NCBI GenBank assembly: GCA_964655525.1
Contig: CAZZNE010000016.1
Coordinates: forward strand, 1-64,000
DNA length: 64,000 nucleotides
Reading direction: 5' to 3'
Source: DLAJ01 sp964655525
Lineage (GTDB): Bacteria > Bacillota > Clostridia > Lachnospirales > Lachnospiraceae
How positions within the stretch are numbered: the first letter of the stretch is position 1; every line of letters starts with the position of its first letter. A program made the position numbers and the translations under genes. The notes below the pieces were generated by a model. It made no database searches and was not told the DNA's origin. It saw only the letters and a list, made by a program, of their open reading frames with translations. Below, one piece after another: positions 33,547 through 41,870 of this stretch.

Positions 33547-34292
33547 GGTTCTCTCCTGCTCCCCGCATTTACGTTCTTTCTGTTCACATTCTCCGCATTC
33601 GCGTTCTTTCCGCTGGCGTTCTCCAAATTCGCGTTTTCCCGGTTCACATTCTCCGCATTCGCGTTCTTTCCGTTGGCTTTCTCCGCATTCGCGTTTTCCC
33701 GGTTCGCATTCTCCACAAGCGCCGTCACAACGTCGCCCTCATATTGCCGCATCTGCACCTCAATCGGCGTCGGATCTTTGGTGATACGCCTTGTCCCGAT
33801 ATGATTAAAAAAAACAATGATTCCAACCGAAAGTCCGATAGAATAAGAAATCTCCAACGCGGTAAGGCCGTTCGACTCCATCCCCGTGACAAGCAGATAC
33901 ACTTTGGAAAAAATATCGTCAATACTAATATCATTATGGAATGCCATGATCGTAAACGCTGCGCCAAAAAAGCAGAGTAGCGCGATCAGGGCGATCTTTA
34001 TTTTTTCCCATACAGGATGCGGCTTCACCGTGTGGCACTCCACAAGCACAGCGTCCGCTCCGAGACTCACGACCTGACAGCCCGGATACCTTTCCTGTAA
34101 AAGAGCGATCAACTGCAATACGTCGATCACCGTGCGCCCTTCCTTGGAAAACCGATATACGATCAGCTCCTGCGCCTCCTGCTGCGCGCGGCCGTCCTCA
34201 CACAGAACGCTCGCTACATCTCCAAGCCGTATGTCCTTATTTTCCAGTTCTACTTTTTCATCCGCTTTCAAATAAAAAATCCGCACAGCCAT
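33543..34292 (-). CDS. spoVAA: Stage V sporulation protein AA (SpoVAA) with Asn-rich tail
   Basis: 249 residues. Residues about 1-95 form the cytoplasmic SpoVAA domain (VRIFYLKADEKVELENKDI), followed by membrane helices near 98-120, 128-140 and 148-165. After residue about 190 comes a tail of some 55 residues made of a five- to six-residue repeat around NANAE, NANRE and NVNRE. The Bacillus protein is about 206 residues and lacks such a tail. AAAGGGGG is very close to ATG 34292. An 8-bp inverted repeat AGAACAGG/CCTGTTCT (34302-34331) directly precedes the ribosome site and could affect translation. Confidence 0.85.
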   Translation of the reverse strand: MAVRIFYLKADEKVELENKDIRLGDVASVLCEDGRAQQEAQELIVYRFSKEGRTVIDVLQLIALLQERYPGCQVVSLGADAVLVECHTVKPHPVWEKIKIALIALLCFFGAAFTIMAFHNDISIDDIFSKVYLLVTGMESNGLTALEISYSIGLSVGIIVFFNHIGTRRITKDPTPIEVQMRQYEGDVVTALVENANRENANAEKANGKNANAENVNRENANLENASGKNANAENVNRKNVNAGSRREP

Positions 34293-34378
34293 GCCCCCTT
34301 TAGAACAGGCAACACCATGCTTTCCTGTTCTTTGGCAAGTAGTCTGTGCAGATTCTTATGAATCATACAAATACCCAT

Positions 34379-35158
34379 TTATGACAGCTTTGCGTACTTC
34401 CGTCTGCGGAACACGTTTGCGCCCGCAAGCACTTTATTATAAATCCAATACCCTGCAACAGCAAGCTTCTCCACAGGCTTCTTCGGCTTCTTCCGAACCT
34501 TATCCTCCCAGTCCCCGTCAGCGACCATTGGCACACGCCAACGGACCGCGCGGATGAGATCGTCATTATTGCGGATATTCGCCTCGATCTCGGTGTATGC
34601 CGAACCGATCACCTCGGGGCGGTGTGCGTCCGAACCGCCAAACTCCGGCTTGTGGTACTGCTCCGCCAGGCGTTTCGCCAATTTGTTTTGAAAAGGCTTC
34701 ACGCAGGCATTGAAGCTCTCGACAAAATCAAAGCTGTGCATCAGATGCTCATTTCTTTTTCCAAGACGCGTATTCATAAGCGCAAAAAAACCATTTCCGT
34801 ACGGATGCGCCGGTCCGATAATCCCGCCCAGCTCATGTACACGCTTGATAAGCTGCCGCCCCTTTAAGCCGCGCGCCTCTAACATTCGCGTGCGCACCCG
34901 CTCCGGCAGCACTACCAGCATATGTCCCGCATCCCTCGTATCATATTCAATCCCACGCAGGACGACAAAGGGCTTTCCCGCTATCTCTCCGATCTGCGTG
35001 CGCAGCCTTTCCCATTGATCGTGCCCCTTGTAAGAATTGTGATCGGTCACAAGCATGCCGTCATAGCCGAGAGACACAAGCTTTTTGACATATTCTTCCA
35101 GCTCGACCTTCGCGTCGATCGAGCCCTCCTTCGTATGACAATGCATATCAAATTTCAT
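34379..35158 (-). CDS. PHP-domain phosphoesterase
   Basis: 259 residues of the polymerase-and-histidinol-phosphatase fold, a metal-dependent phosphoesterase. Metal ligands appear in DMHCHTKEGS (HxH), VTDHNSY, GPAHPYG and GGSDAH. The basic C-terminal 45 residues are outside the domain. AAGGAG lies upstream of ATG 35158. It sits between sigF and spoVAA, a position not used in Bacillus, so it could be part of the forespore programme, but the substrate is unknown. The 141 bp upstream hold a small palindrome (ATGACG/CGTCAT) and no gene. Confidence 0.8.
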   Translation of the reverse strand: MKFDMHCHTKEGSIDAKVELEEYVKKLVSLGYDGMLVTDHNSYKGHDQWERLRTQIGEIAGKPFVVLRGIEYDTRDAGHMLVVLPERVRTRMLEARGLKGRQLIKRVHELGGIIGPAHPYGNGFFALMNTRLGKRNEHLMHSFDFVESFNACVKPFQNKLAKRLAEQYHKPEFGGSDAHRPEVIGSAYTEIEANIRNNDDLIRAVRWRVPMVADGDWEDKVRKKPKKPVEKLAVAGYWIYNKVLAGANVFRRRKYAKLS

Positions 35159-35299
35159 AACCGGTCTCTCTCCTTACCCTGTGACACCTTTCGAAATGAC
35201 GCAGTACGTCATCATTCATGTCATCAGTGATATGCATTTATGAAAATCCTATTCAAAATGCTTTTCTATCAGAAGTTTACCACATCTGATCATAAAAAG

Positions 35300-36097
35300 C
35301 TATACTTTCCCTTTCTCCCGCATGCGCAGTAGAATCCTCTTTTCCATGCGGCTGACCTGTACCTGACTGATACGGAGTCGTTTCGCAACCTCCATCTGGG
35401 TCTTGTCTTGAAAATAGCGAAGCTCGATCAGTTCCCGCTCTTTTTCATCCAGACCGTCAATAAGCTGTTCTAAAAGCATATGATTGAGCAGGCGCTCCTT
35501 CTCGGGATCCTGCCCGTCCCCCATACCGTAACTGTCGATTCCCGAACCGCCCGCCGCCGTCTGTCCAATGCCGCCTTTTGCCCTGCCTCCCGCAACGACC
35601 TGATCGACCAGATAAATCTCATTGCCGTCGGACTGAAACACCGAACGGTAAATGGATTCAACTTCAATATTTGCCTCCATCGCCATCACGATGTCCTCCG
35701 CGCTCAAACCGGTATCTTGGGTAAGCTCGTCCATCGTCGCCTCCCTGCCGAGCTTTTGTGACAGCCGCTCCATGGACTGGCGCACCTTCCAGCCGTTTTC
35801 TTTTAATGTCCGGCTGACCTTTACCATGCCATCATCCCGCAGAAACCGTTTGATTTCTCCTTGGATCATCGGCACGGCATACGTAGAAAAACGAACGTCA
35901 TAGCTTAGATCAAATTTGTCAATTGCCTTCATGAGTCCGATGCTGCCGATCTGAAACAGATCCTCCGCATCAATACCCCTGCCAAGAAACCGTTTTACAA
36001 TATGATGTACGAGTCCTAAATTGTTTTCTACCAGTATCTCCCTTGCTTTTTTATCCCCTGCCTGTGAACGTGCGATCAATGCAGCGGTCTCATCCAT
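35300..36097 (-). CDS. sigF: RNA polymerase sigma factor SigF (forespore-specific)
   Basis: 265 residues. Region 2 (DAEDLFQIGSIGLMKAIDKFD), region 3 (LKENGWKVRQSMERLSQKLG) and region 4 (ELIELRYFQDKTQMEVAKRL) are all present. The order spoIIAA-spoIIAB-sigF fixes the identity as sigma-F, the first forespore sigma factor. Between regions 3 and 4 there is a glycine-rich stretch (about 175-200, with AKGGIGQTAAGGSG) that makes the linker somewhat longer than usual. The start is 1 base past the spoIIAB stop, with GGGGAAG upstream. It is held inactive by SpoIIAB. Confidence 0.95.
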   Translation of the reverse strand: MDETAALIARSQAGDKKAREILVENNLGLVHHIVKRFLGRGIDAEDLFQIGSIGLMKAIDKFDLSYDVRFSTYAVPMIQGEIKRFLRDDGMVKVSRTLKENGWKVRQSMERLSQKLGREATMDELTQDTGLSAEDIVMAMEANIEVESIYRSVFQSDGNEIYLVDQVVAGGRAKGGIGQTAAGGSGIDSYGMGDGQDPEKERLLNHMLLEQLIDGLDEKERELIELRYFQDKTQMEVAKRLRISQVQVSRMEKRILLRMREKGKV

Positions 36098-36667
36098 TTA
36101 CTTCCCCTTTTGCGCCGTCCAAGAAGCGTCTCCTATTTTTTTCATCATACAGATTCTGGTTCCCTCGCCCACACGGGACTCAACTTTGAGATCATCCATG
36201 AATGCCTCCATAAATGCAAATCCCATGCCCGAGCGTTCCAGCTCCGGCCTGGTCGTAAACAGCGGCATCATCGCCTGTCCGATGTCGGCGATCCCGGCGC
36301 CGTGATCCTCCACGCTGACCGTCAGTAGATTTCCCGTCACCAGACAATGCATTTTGATTTTTCCGCCCCGGCTGTCATAGCCGTGAATGATCGCATTTGT
36401 TACCGCCTCGGATACGGCCGTCTTTACATCGGCAAGCTCCTCTACAGTCGGGTTCAGCGGTGTGATGAACGCCGCGACCACAATGCGGGCAAAACTTTCA
36501 TTTAAGGATACCGCATCAAATTCCAGCAACATTTCATTCACATACTCACGCCTTGCACCCGCTCGTTCCTGTGCACCCGTTTTTCTGCTTAAGTCCGTCT
36601 GTTCCAAAACACCCTCCTGTCCCATGGTACTCGCGCACTCCATTCTCTCCTCTGTTCTTGTCTCCAT
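36098..36667 (-). CDS. spoIIAB: Anti-sigma-F factor SpoIIAB, with N-terminal extension
   Basis: Serine kinase and anti-sigma factor of the GHKL ATPase fold. It binds SigF, and phosphorylates SpoIIAA. The core begins NEMLLEFDAVSLNESFAR and contains the ATP-binding boxes SEAVTNAIIHGY, DHGAGI and SGMGFAFM. ATG 36667 (AGAGGAG 7 nt upstream) gives 189 residues, about 43 longer than Bacillus SpoIIAB (146). A GTG at 36541 with AAGG upstream would give 147 residues, exactly the usual length. That would leave an unusual 176-bp gap after spoIIAA. I give the longer form but cannot decide between them. Confidence 0.85.
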   Translation of the reverse strand: METRTEERMECASTMGQEGVLEQTDLSRKTGAQERAGARREYVNEMLLEFDAVSLNESFARIVVAAFITPLNPTVEELADVKTAVSEAVTNAIIHGYDSRGGKIKMHCLVTGNLLTVSVEDHGAGIADIGQAMMPLFTTRPELERSGMGFAFMEAFMDDLKVESRVGEGTRICMMKKIGDASWTAQKGK

Positions 36668-36717
36668 CTCTCCACTCCTCTGTTTCATGATCGTGATCGG
36701 CTTTTGGGCAGACTCCC

Positions 36718-37026
36718 CTACTCCATGATCGTGACTAATTTCTGCATGCCCGACACTGCAAGAAGCTGCTTGATACGCCTGCTTGTGTTAATGGCAAACA
36801 CTTTTCCGCCAAAGCAGGATATTTTCTTGTATCTCCCCATGATCACGCCGATACCGGAGCTGTCCATAAACTTCGTGTCCTCGAAATCAAACACGATATT
36901 GACAACCTTGCTATGCGCAATATAATCATCGGCTGTCCGGCTGATTAGTACCGCTCTGTGATGGTCAACCTCCTCCGGCATTCTGATCATCAGATAATTT
37001 TCGATAATTGCATAATTATCAACCAT
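36718..37026 (-). CDS. spoIIAA: Anti-anti-sigma factor SpoIIAA
   Basis: 102 residues, STAS fold. The phosphorylated serine is in FMDSSGIGVIMGRY (Ser56 or Ser57). Unphosphorylated SpoIIAA removes SpoIIAB from SigF. AAGGAGG lies upstream of ATG 37026. It is the first gene of the sigF operon. I could not find a convincing sigma-H promoter, and the upstream 400 bp are taken up by a tandem repeat and a long inverted repeat. Confidence 0.95.
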   Translation of the reverse strand: MVDNYAIIENYLMIRMPEEVDHHRAVLISRTADDYIAHSKVVNIVFDFEDTKFMDSSGIGVIMGRYKKISCFGGKVFAINTSRRIKQLLAVSGMQKLVTIME

Positions 37027-37085
37027 TGCTCTCTCCTACCTCCTTGCTATCATGTTATGGATCATTTCTCACGATACGCAGACTC

Positions 37086-37320
37086 GGGATGCTTCGCATC
37101 CCTCGCTCGCGTCGACTTGTCACAACGTCTACCTGCGATTCGCAGAGCGGGATGCTTCGCATCCCTCGCTCGCGTCGGCTTGTCACAACGTCTACCTGCG
37201 ATTCGCAGAGCGGGACGCTTCGCATCCCTCGCTCGCGTCGACTTGTCACAACGCCTACCTGCGATTCGCAGAGCGGAATGCAAAGAACGCAGAGCGGGAT
37301 GCTTCGCATCCCTCGCTCGC
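37086..37320. repeat. 63-bp tandem repeat with hairpins
   Basis: Three full units begin at 37086, 37149 and 37212, with exactly 63-bp period and only a few base changes. Partial units follow at 37275 and 37296. Each unit starts with the hairpin GGGATGC-TTC-GCATCCC and includes a CGCTCGCGTCG segment and CACAACGTCTACCTGCGATT. Frames of up to 190 codons that cross it are translations of the repeat and not genes. Confidence 0.85.
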
Positions 37321-37333
37321 GTTGCTCGCCGCA

Positions 37334-37389
37334 AAGAATTTCCTAGTCGTCTGCTCGTGCAAGCACGGCAGCCGCCTAAGAAATTCCTT
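37334..37389. repeat. Long imperfect inverted repeat
   Basis: Arms of 27 nt (37334-37360 and 37363-37389) pair around a 2-nt loop with about 23 matching positions, ending in CTCGTGC / GCACGGC. A single RNA through it would form one long hairpin. It lies between the tandem repeat and the terminator of the TPR gene. Confidence 0.6.
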
Positions 37390-37408
37390 GCTTCTCTGCT
37401 TATCGCGC

Positions 37409-37441
37409 AAAAAAAGAGAACATCTATTTCGATGTTCTCTT
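37409..37441 (-). terminator. Terminator of the TPR protein gene
   Basis: A perfect 11-bp stem AAGAGAACATC (37414-37424) / GATGTTCTCTT (37431-37441). On the minus strand a run of seven T continues from the end of the stem. It lies about 50 bp after the stop at 37490. Confidence 0.85.
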
Positions 37442-37489
37442 TTGTGTCTTTCTGTTCTTATGGCTGCAGCCCCGACTTTCTGCCTTTGT

Positions 37490-38902
37490 TTATTGCTGCT
37501 GCTCGATCGCATTTAAGCGTTTCCGTGCGTTGACCGCCGAGTTACGACCCGGAAACAGTTCTATGACGCGGTTATAATAATATGCCGCATTCTCCAGATC
37601 GTCGCTACGGTAATAGGACTCCGCCAATTGGTAGAGCGCCGCGGAATCCGCTTCGTTAAAGGAAACCGCCATCAGGAAATAATTGACCGCTTCCGAGTAG
37701 TTCTGCACATTATATTCCGCCATTCCCGTCTGATAATAGGATGCGGATACATCAGGACCGATCAGGACAAGCAGTTCATGATACACGTTTGCAAAATAAT
37801 CGGGTGCTTCTTCCTCTACATAGTTTTCATCAATCTTACCGAGACTGTCAGCAACTGCCATCACGTCCGGTTCTTCCTGCATGTAAAGGCTGACTGCCTC
37901 TAAGAGCTGCTCGTATGCGGCGATCGTGCCATCCGTTCCGGTATACGCGTCAAGCGCTTCCTGCGTCTTCGCAATCTCCTGCCTTAAGTCCTCGATCTGC
38001 GCCTCCCGCTCCTGTATATCCGCTTCTCTGCGGGTCAGGAGTTCGCTGTAATCCTTCACCTGCTCATTGACCTTCGCTACCTCGGTCTGAATCTGCGCGG
38101 GCAGGATCAGGAAAATTGCAACGGCGAGACCGATCAGAATACCGATGATGATATTGAAGATGGTGGAAAGCCCTCTGGAATCCTTATTATTGATCGGCTG
38201 GATCACCGTATCATTGCCACTCTTATATTTCTTTGCGTTCTTTTGTTCCTTGCTTTTTTTCTTGGACTGGTTTCTGCCTTCTTCCTGGCTGATCGCAAAG
38301 TCGATCTCTTTCATATACCGCATCGTCAGCGTATTGCTTGTGTCGATGCGCAGCGCTTTCTCGACTTCTTTCTCCGCCTTGTCCCACTCCTCCTGACTCA
38401 TATAGATCAGTGCAAGAAGCTGGTGCGCCTGCAAATATTTCGGATTCATGGACAGCACCTTTTTGAGCTGAATGACCGCTAAGTCCACGCTGTCCTGCAT
38501 ACAATAATTCAACGCCTGATTATATTTTTTGACCGCCTGCGTCAGCGTATCAAGCTGCGTCGGATTCGATCGGATATCCTCAATGTAATCGTCCGCGATA
38601 TTTTTGAGCGGCTTGATGTTCTTACTCATCACCCACTCATTTAATGCGGAAACGACCTCTCCCGTCTCATAGTAAATCAAGCCGAGAAGATTTCTCGCCT
38701 CCACATGGTTTTTATTCAATTTCAGACACTGCCTGAGGCTTTCCGCCGCCCCCGACAGGTCTCTGACACCTGCTCTCTCCAATCCGATATTGTAATAGCG
38801 GTTAGACGCCGAAATGATCTTCTTGTAAACCCGTACATCCGCTCCGCAGTTCGTACAAAATTCGTTTTCCGTCAGGAGACAGCCGCAATTAAAACACTCC
38901 AT
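37490..38902 (-). CDS. Zinc-ribbon, TPR-repeat membrane protein
   Basis: 470 residues. Domains in order: a zinc ribbon with CFNCG and CTNCG (3-20), tetratricopeptide repeats (about 45-200), a basic linker, one membrane helix (about 252-275), a coiled coil (about 280-330), and further TPRs at the C-terminus (about 390-465) outside the membrane. AGGAG lies 7 nt before ATG 38902. It is the third gene of a likely operon after folC and the 47-codon gene. The TPRs suggest a scaffold for protein complexes at the membrane. No specific partner can be named. Confidence 0.75.
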   Translation of the reverse strand: MECFNCGCLLTENEFCTNCGADVRVYKKIISASNRYYNIGLERAGVRDLSGAAESLRQCLKLNKNHVEARNLLGLIYYETGEVVSALNEWVMSKNIKPLKNIADDYIEDIRSNPTQLDTLTQAVKKYNQALNYCMQDSVDLAVIQLKKVLSMNPKYLQAHQLLALIYMSQEEWDKAEKEVEKALRIDTSNTLTMRYMKEIDFAISQEEGRNQSKKKSKEQKNAKKYKSGNDTVIQPINNKDSRGLSTIFNIIIGILIGLAVAIFLILPAQIQTEVAKVNEQVKDYSELLTRREADIQEREAQIEDLRQEIAKTQEALDAYTGTDGTIAAYEQLLEAVSLYMQEEPDVMAVADSLGKIDENYVEEEAPDYFANVYHELLVLIGPDVSASYYQTGMAEYNVQNYSEAVNYFLMAVSFNEADSAALYQLAESYYRSDDLENAAYYYNRVIELFPGRNSAVNARKRLNAIEQQQ

Positions 38903-38912
38903 AGCGTCGCTC

Positions 38913-39056
38913 CTATTCTTCTTCCTTTGCCTCTTTGATCACATCTACCAATACGTCGGCCAAATCCGTCGTATCCTGACTGTATAACACATCCTCCGCT
39001 TCCTCTATCTCAACGCTGGGATGAAACTTCTTGAGTTCTTCCTCAAAGTTAATCAT
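38913..39056 (-). CDS. Small acidic protein (47 residues)
   Basis: A 47-residue frame, MINFEEELKKFHPSVE to the end, strongly acidic and with a helical pattern. GGGAGG lies 7 nt before ATG 39056, a very good ribosome site. It overlaps the folC stop by 8 bases and ends 10 bp before the next start, so it sits tightly inside the operon. Such features make it a real gene although it is short. No function is known to me. Confidence 0.75.
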   Translation of the reverse strand: MINFEEELKKFHPSVEIEEAEDVLYSQDTTDLADVLVDVIKEAKEEE

Positions 39057-40386
39057 CAGAATTCCTCCCTAAATATGCCTTTATCCGCCCGATCAGGTAC
39101 AGCGAACCGGCAACAAAAACACGTTCGCCATCTTCGCGCTCAGAAAGACAGCGCGAAAATGCCTGCTCCGGCTGTTCCTGTACCATACAATTTTTCTGTC
39201 CATAACTCACTAACGCCCCGGCAAGCGCCTTTGGTGCAAGCGCTCTCTCCCCGCCCGCCGACGTTACATATACCCGCAAAAATAATCCGGAACGCGCAAT
39301 GAATTCCGCCATCCGCTCATAGCGTTTATCCGCTACGATGGCAAGCACGAGCACATTTTTTCTGTCCGGCCCGGTTTGTTCCACCGTAGCAAGCAGTGCC
39401 CGGATTCCGTCCTCGTTGTGCGCGCCGTCCAAAAATACTTCCGGTAATACTTCTTCCATCCGCCCTTCCCAATGTGCCGCCGCAAGACCCTCGCGCAGCT
39501 CGTCCACTGTAGGATGCATCCGAAGCGTCTCCATTGCCCGAAGCGCAAGCGCGGCATTCTCTGCCTGATAGCATGCCGTTGTGGAAAGTGAAAGGCTGAT
39601 AGAATTATAATATACAGAATGAAAAGAAAAAGCAATGCTTTTATTGGCAATTCTTTCTATTTTGAAATCGCGTGAATCGACAAATTGGAGCGGCGCCTTA
39701 CATTTTCTTGCACACGCTTCGATTTCTTCCGCGCTTTCCTTATCAGATCGAAGGCTGACGACCGATGTCGAATCCCGAAAGATTCCCGCTTTTTCCCGCG
39801 CGATCTGCCCCACTGTCTCTCCGAGATATTCCGTATGGTCTAAGGCGATCCTTGTGATCACGCACAATGCTTTTTTCGGCATGCAGTTTGTGGCATCCAG
39901 CCTGCCTCCGAGTCCCGTTTCCAAGATCACATAATCCGCATCGCTTGTTTTTCTGCACTGTAAGAACATAAAAAACAGCATCTCAAAAAAAGACGGATGA
40001 TAGGGCAGCTCCCTCAGCGTCTCAAGCGAAACAGGTTCTTTTTTTCCGTGATAGGCAAGAAGTTGTTTTGCAACCGCCATAAACGACTTGCAAAACGTCT
40101 CCTCTACGACCGGGACACCGTCAAACAAAAACCGTTCCTGCATGGTAACCAGATGCGGCGACACGAACAGCGCCGTGTGATGACCACACCGCTCCAACAT
40201 ACTCCGCAGATACGTGCACGTCGAGCCTTTTCCGTTCGTTCCGGCAACATGGATGATCTTTGCATCTGCGCACGGACTTCCCATATATCGATAAAACGAA
40301 CACGTATCCTCCATCGTATGCTTTACCGTAAATTTGGGTATCGATAACAGATACGATGTCACTTCCTGATAAGTAATCTCTTCCAT
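39049..40386 (-). CDS. folC: Folylpolyglutamate synthase / dihydrofolate synthase
   Basis: 445 residues. Adds glutamate to (tetrahydro)folate, and in bifunctional forms first to dihydropteroate. The ATP-binding P-loop is in VAGTNGKGSTCTYL, and the family signature LETGLGGRLDATN follows. The C-terminal ligase domain is complete. The start at 40386 lies 7 bp after the previous stop, with a poor ribosome site, so translational coupling to the upstream gene is likely. Its end overlaps the 47-codon gene. Confidence 0.9.
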   Translation of the reverse strand: MEEITYQEVTSYLLSIPKFTVKHTMEDTCSFYRYMGSPCADAKIIHVAGTNGKGSTCTYLRSMLERCGHHTALFVSPHLVTMQERFLFDGVPVVEETFCKSFMAVAKQLLAYHGKKEPVSLETLRELPYHPSFFEMLFFMFLQCRKTSDADYVILETGLGGRLDATNCMPKKALCVITRIALDHTEYLGETVGQIAREKAGIFRDSTSVVSLRSDKESAEEIEACARKCKAPLQFVDSRDFKIERIANKSIAFSFHSVYYNSISLSLSTTACYQAENAALALRAMETLRMHPTVDELREGLAAAHWEGRMEEVLPEVFLDGAHNEDGIRALLATVEQTGPDRKNVLVLAIVADKRYERMAEFIARSGLFLRVYVTSAGGERALAPKALAGALVSYGQKNCMVQEQPEQAFSRCLSEREDGERVFVAGSLYLIGRIKAYLGRNSDD

Positions 40387-40393
40387 ATGCCTG

Positions 40394-41836
40394 TTATATT
40401 CTGATGACGGTTCCCTGTATGATGCCTGAAATACTCTTATACTGCATAAAGCAGGTATTGGCTGTAATCGCCTGCTGCGCGTTATTCACGCAGATGACGG
40501 ATCCGGCAAAGAGCTTATCTTCCACGCGGATCGCGGACTGCCGTCCTTCCTCCATCTGCTTTTGAAGCTTCTGTTTTTCCGCCTGCAGCTGCTTCGCGCG
40601 CTCCGTCAGTTTTTCCCGCTCATGAAGCAGCTCGTTGCACTCGCGTATGAGCGTCTGATCCTTTGAGCGGATCGAGAGCTGTTTGCGCAACATTTCCGCA
40701 CGGTCCTCCATCTCTTCCAGCTGCTGCATGATTTCTGCCTCTTCTCTGCGGTTTTCGACATTCTGATCGTAAACCTTCTGTTCACAGCCCGCATGGAGAA
40801 TCGTTTTGATTTCCTTATCACTTCCGACACACATCGCTTTTATGCCCTGAAAACCGTGGACATAGCCGCCGAGTATCATACCGCGCTTTCCGGTTGCCGT
40901 CACTTCACCATCCGCAGCGACCTCGGAATTAAGGATATAATTAGCCATGACATTGCCTCTGGCCTCCACTGTGCAGTGCTCCAAAAAGTCGGCGTACACA
41001 TTTCCCCTGGAACGGATGCGCCCCTTTTCATTGCCCTGCACGCCGCGGCGCAGAATAATATCGCCGCCCGCATAAATATCCGCAGACTCGACTGTGCCGC
41101 TGATCGTCAGACTCTTTCCCGCACGGATGATCGTTCCTGCCGCAACATTACCGTCGATCACAACATCACCAAAAAACTCTACTTTACCGATCAAAATATC
41201 CACATCGCCCTTGATCTCATGAACATTGCAGATCTCGATCTGGTCGTCACGAAATATCAGCTTTCCCTCTGTCTGTGCAATGTAGGTCGGCTTCTCGGTA
41301 TCTTCTTTCAGCGCAATGCCCCTTCCTCTTAACGCAGGAAGTTCCCTGCACAAATCCGCACGCAGCCGTCTTCCCCGTACATCCTCTCCGTCCGTTCCCT
41401 GCACGGCGGCATGATATACGGCAAGCACCTGCCCCTCCTGCACATTCTGCAAGAGATTCATGCTTTGGTAATCCACCGAACCGTCCTCACGGATACGCGG
41501 ATGCTTTCTAAAGTCCTCCGTCTCGATCTCATAAGCATAATGACCGGGCGTTCCCTGTACGGGCGGCACGCCTTCCGCCACAAGCACTTCCCTGTTGTAA
41601 ACTTTCTTTTTTGCCATAGCTGCTAAATTGGATTCGTGAAAACCGCTGACGACACCCTCTGCGCGAAGATGCGCCTTTAGTTCCTCCCGGTCATAACGCT
41701 CCCCATTCGGCTTTGGCTGTAAAAAGAGAAATGCCTGCATGGAATCTTCGGAAATTGTGATATAATTCCCGGCAAGCGCCCAATCGTCCTGTACGGTCTC
41801 CTGCACCTCTGATTGTGTTTCATGATCCATTTCCAT
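40394..41836 (-). CDS. FapA (DUF342) family protein
   Basis: 480 residues. The N-terminal region (about 1-190) is the FapA-type domain. A long right-handed beta-helix follows (about 200-340), with repeated GDV, GNV and GGDI turns. The C-terminus is a coiled coil (about 355-420) and a short beta tail. Members are found throughout Clostridia, often near flagellar or cell-envelope genes, and their role is not settled. GGGGGA lies 7 nt before ATG 41836. It is the first gene of an operon with folC. Confidence 0.8.
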   Translation of the reverse strand: MEMDHETQSEVQETVQDDWALAGNYITISEDSMQAFLFLQPKPNGERYDREELKAHLRAEGVVSGFHESNLAAMAKKKVYNREVLVAEGVPPVQGTPGHYAYEIETEDFRKHPRIREDGSVDYQSMNLLQNVQEGQVLAVYHAAVQGTDGEDVRGRRLRADLCRELPALRGRGIALKEDTEKPTYIAQTEGKLIFRDDQIEICNVHEIKGDVDILIGKVEFFGDVVIDGNVAAGTIIRAGKSLTISGTVESADIYAGGDIILRRGVQGNEKGRIRSRGNVYADFLEHCTVEARGNVMANYILNSEVAADGEVTATGKRGMILGGYVHGFQGIKAMCVGSDKEIKTILHAGCEQKVYDQNVENRREEAEIMQQLEEMEDRAEMLRKQLSIRSKDQTLIRECNELLHEREKLTERAKQLQAEKQKLQKQMEEGRQSAIRVEDKLFAGSVICVNNAQQAITANTCFMQYKSISGIIQGTVIRI

Positions 41837-41870
41837 ACAGCGTTCCCCCTTTTTCTACAAAAAATAATAG

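Noticed and set aside
37086..37320. CRISPR array
   Set aside because: Units are contiguous copies of one 63-bp sequence with no unique spacers, and no cas gene is near.
36958..37533. Long plus-strand frames of up to 190 codons with repeated SLARVDLSQRLPAIRR
   Set aside because: They translate the 63-bp tandem repeat (63 is divisible by three, so all frames stay open) and run into the terminator. No ribosome site or conserved domain.
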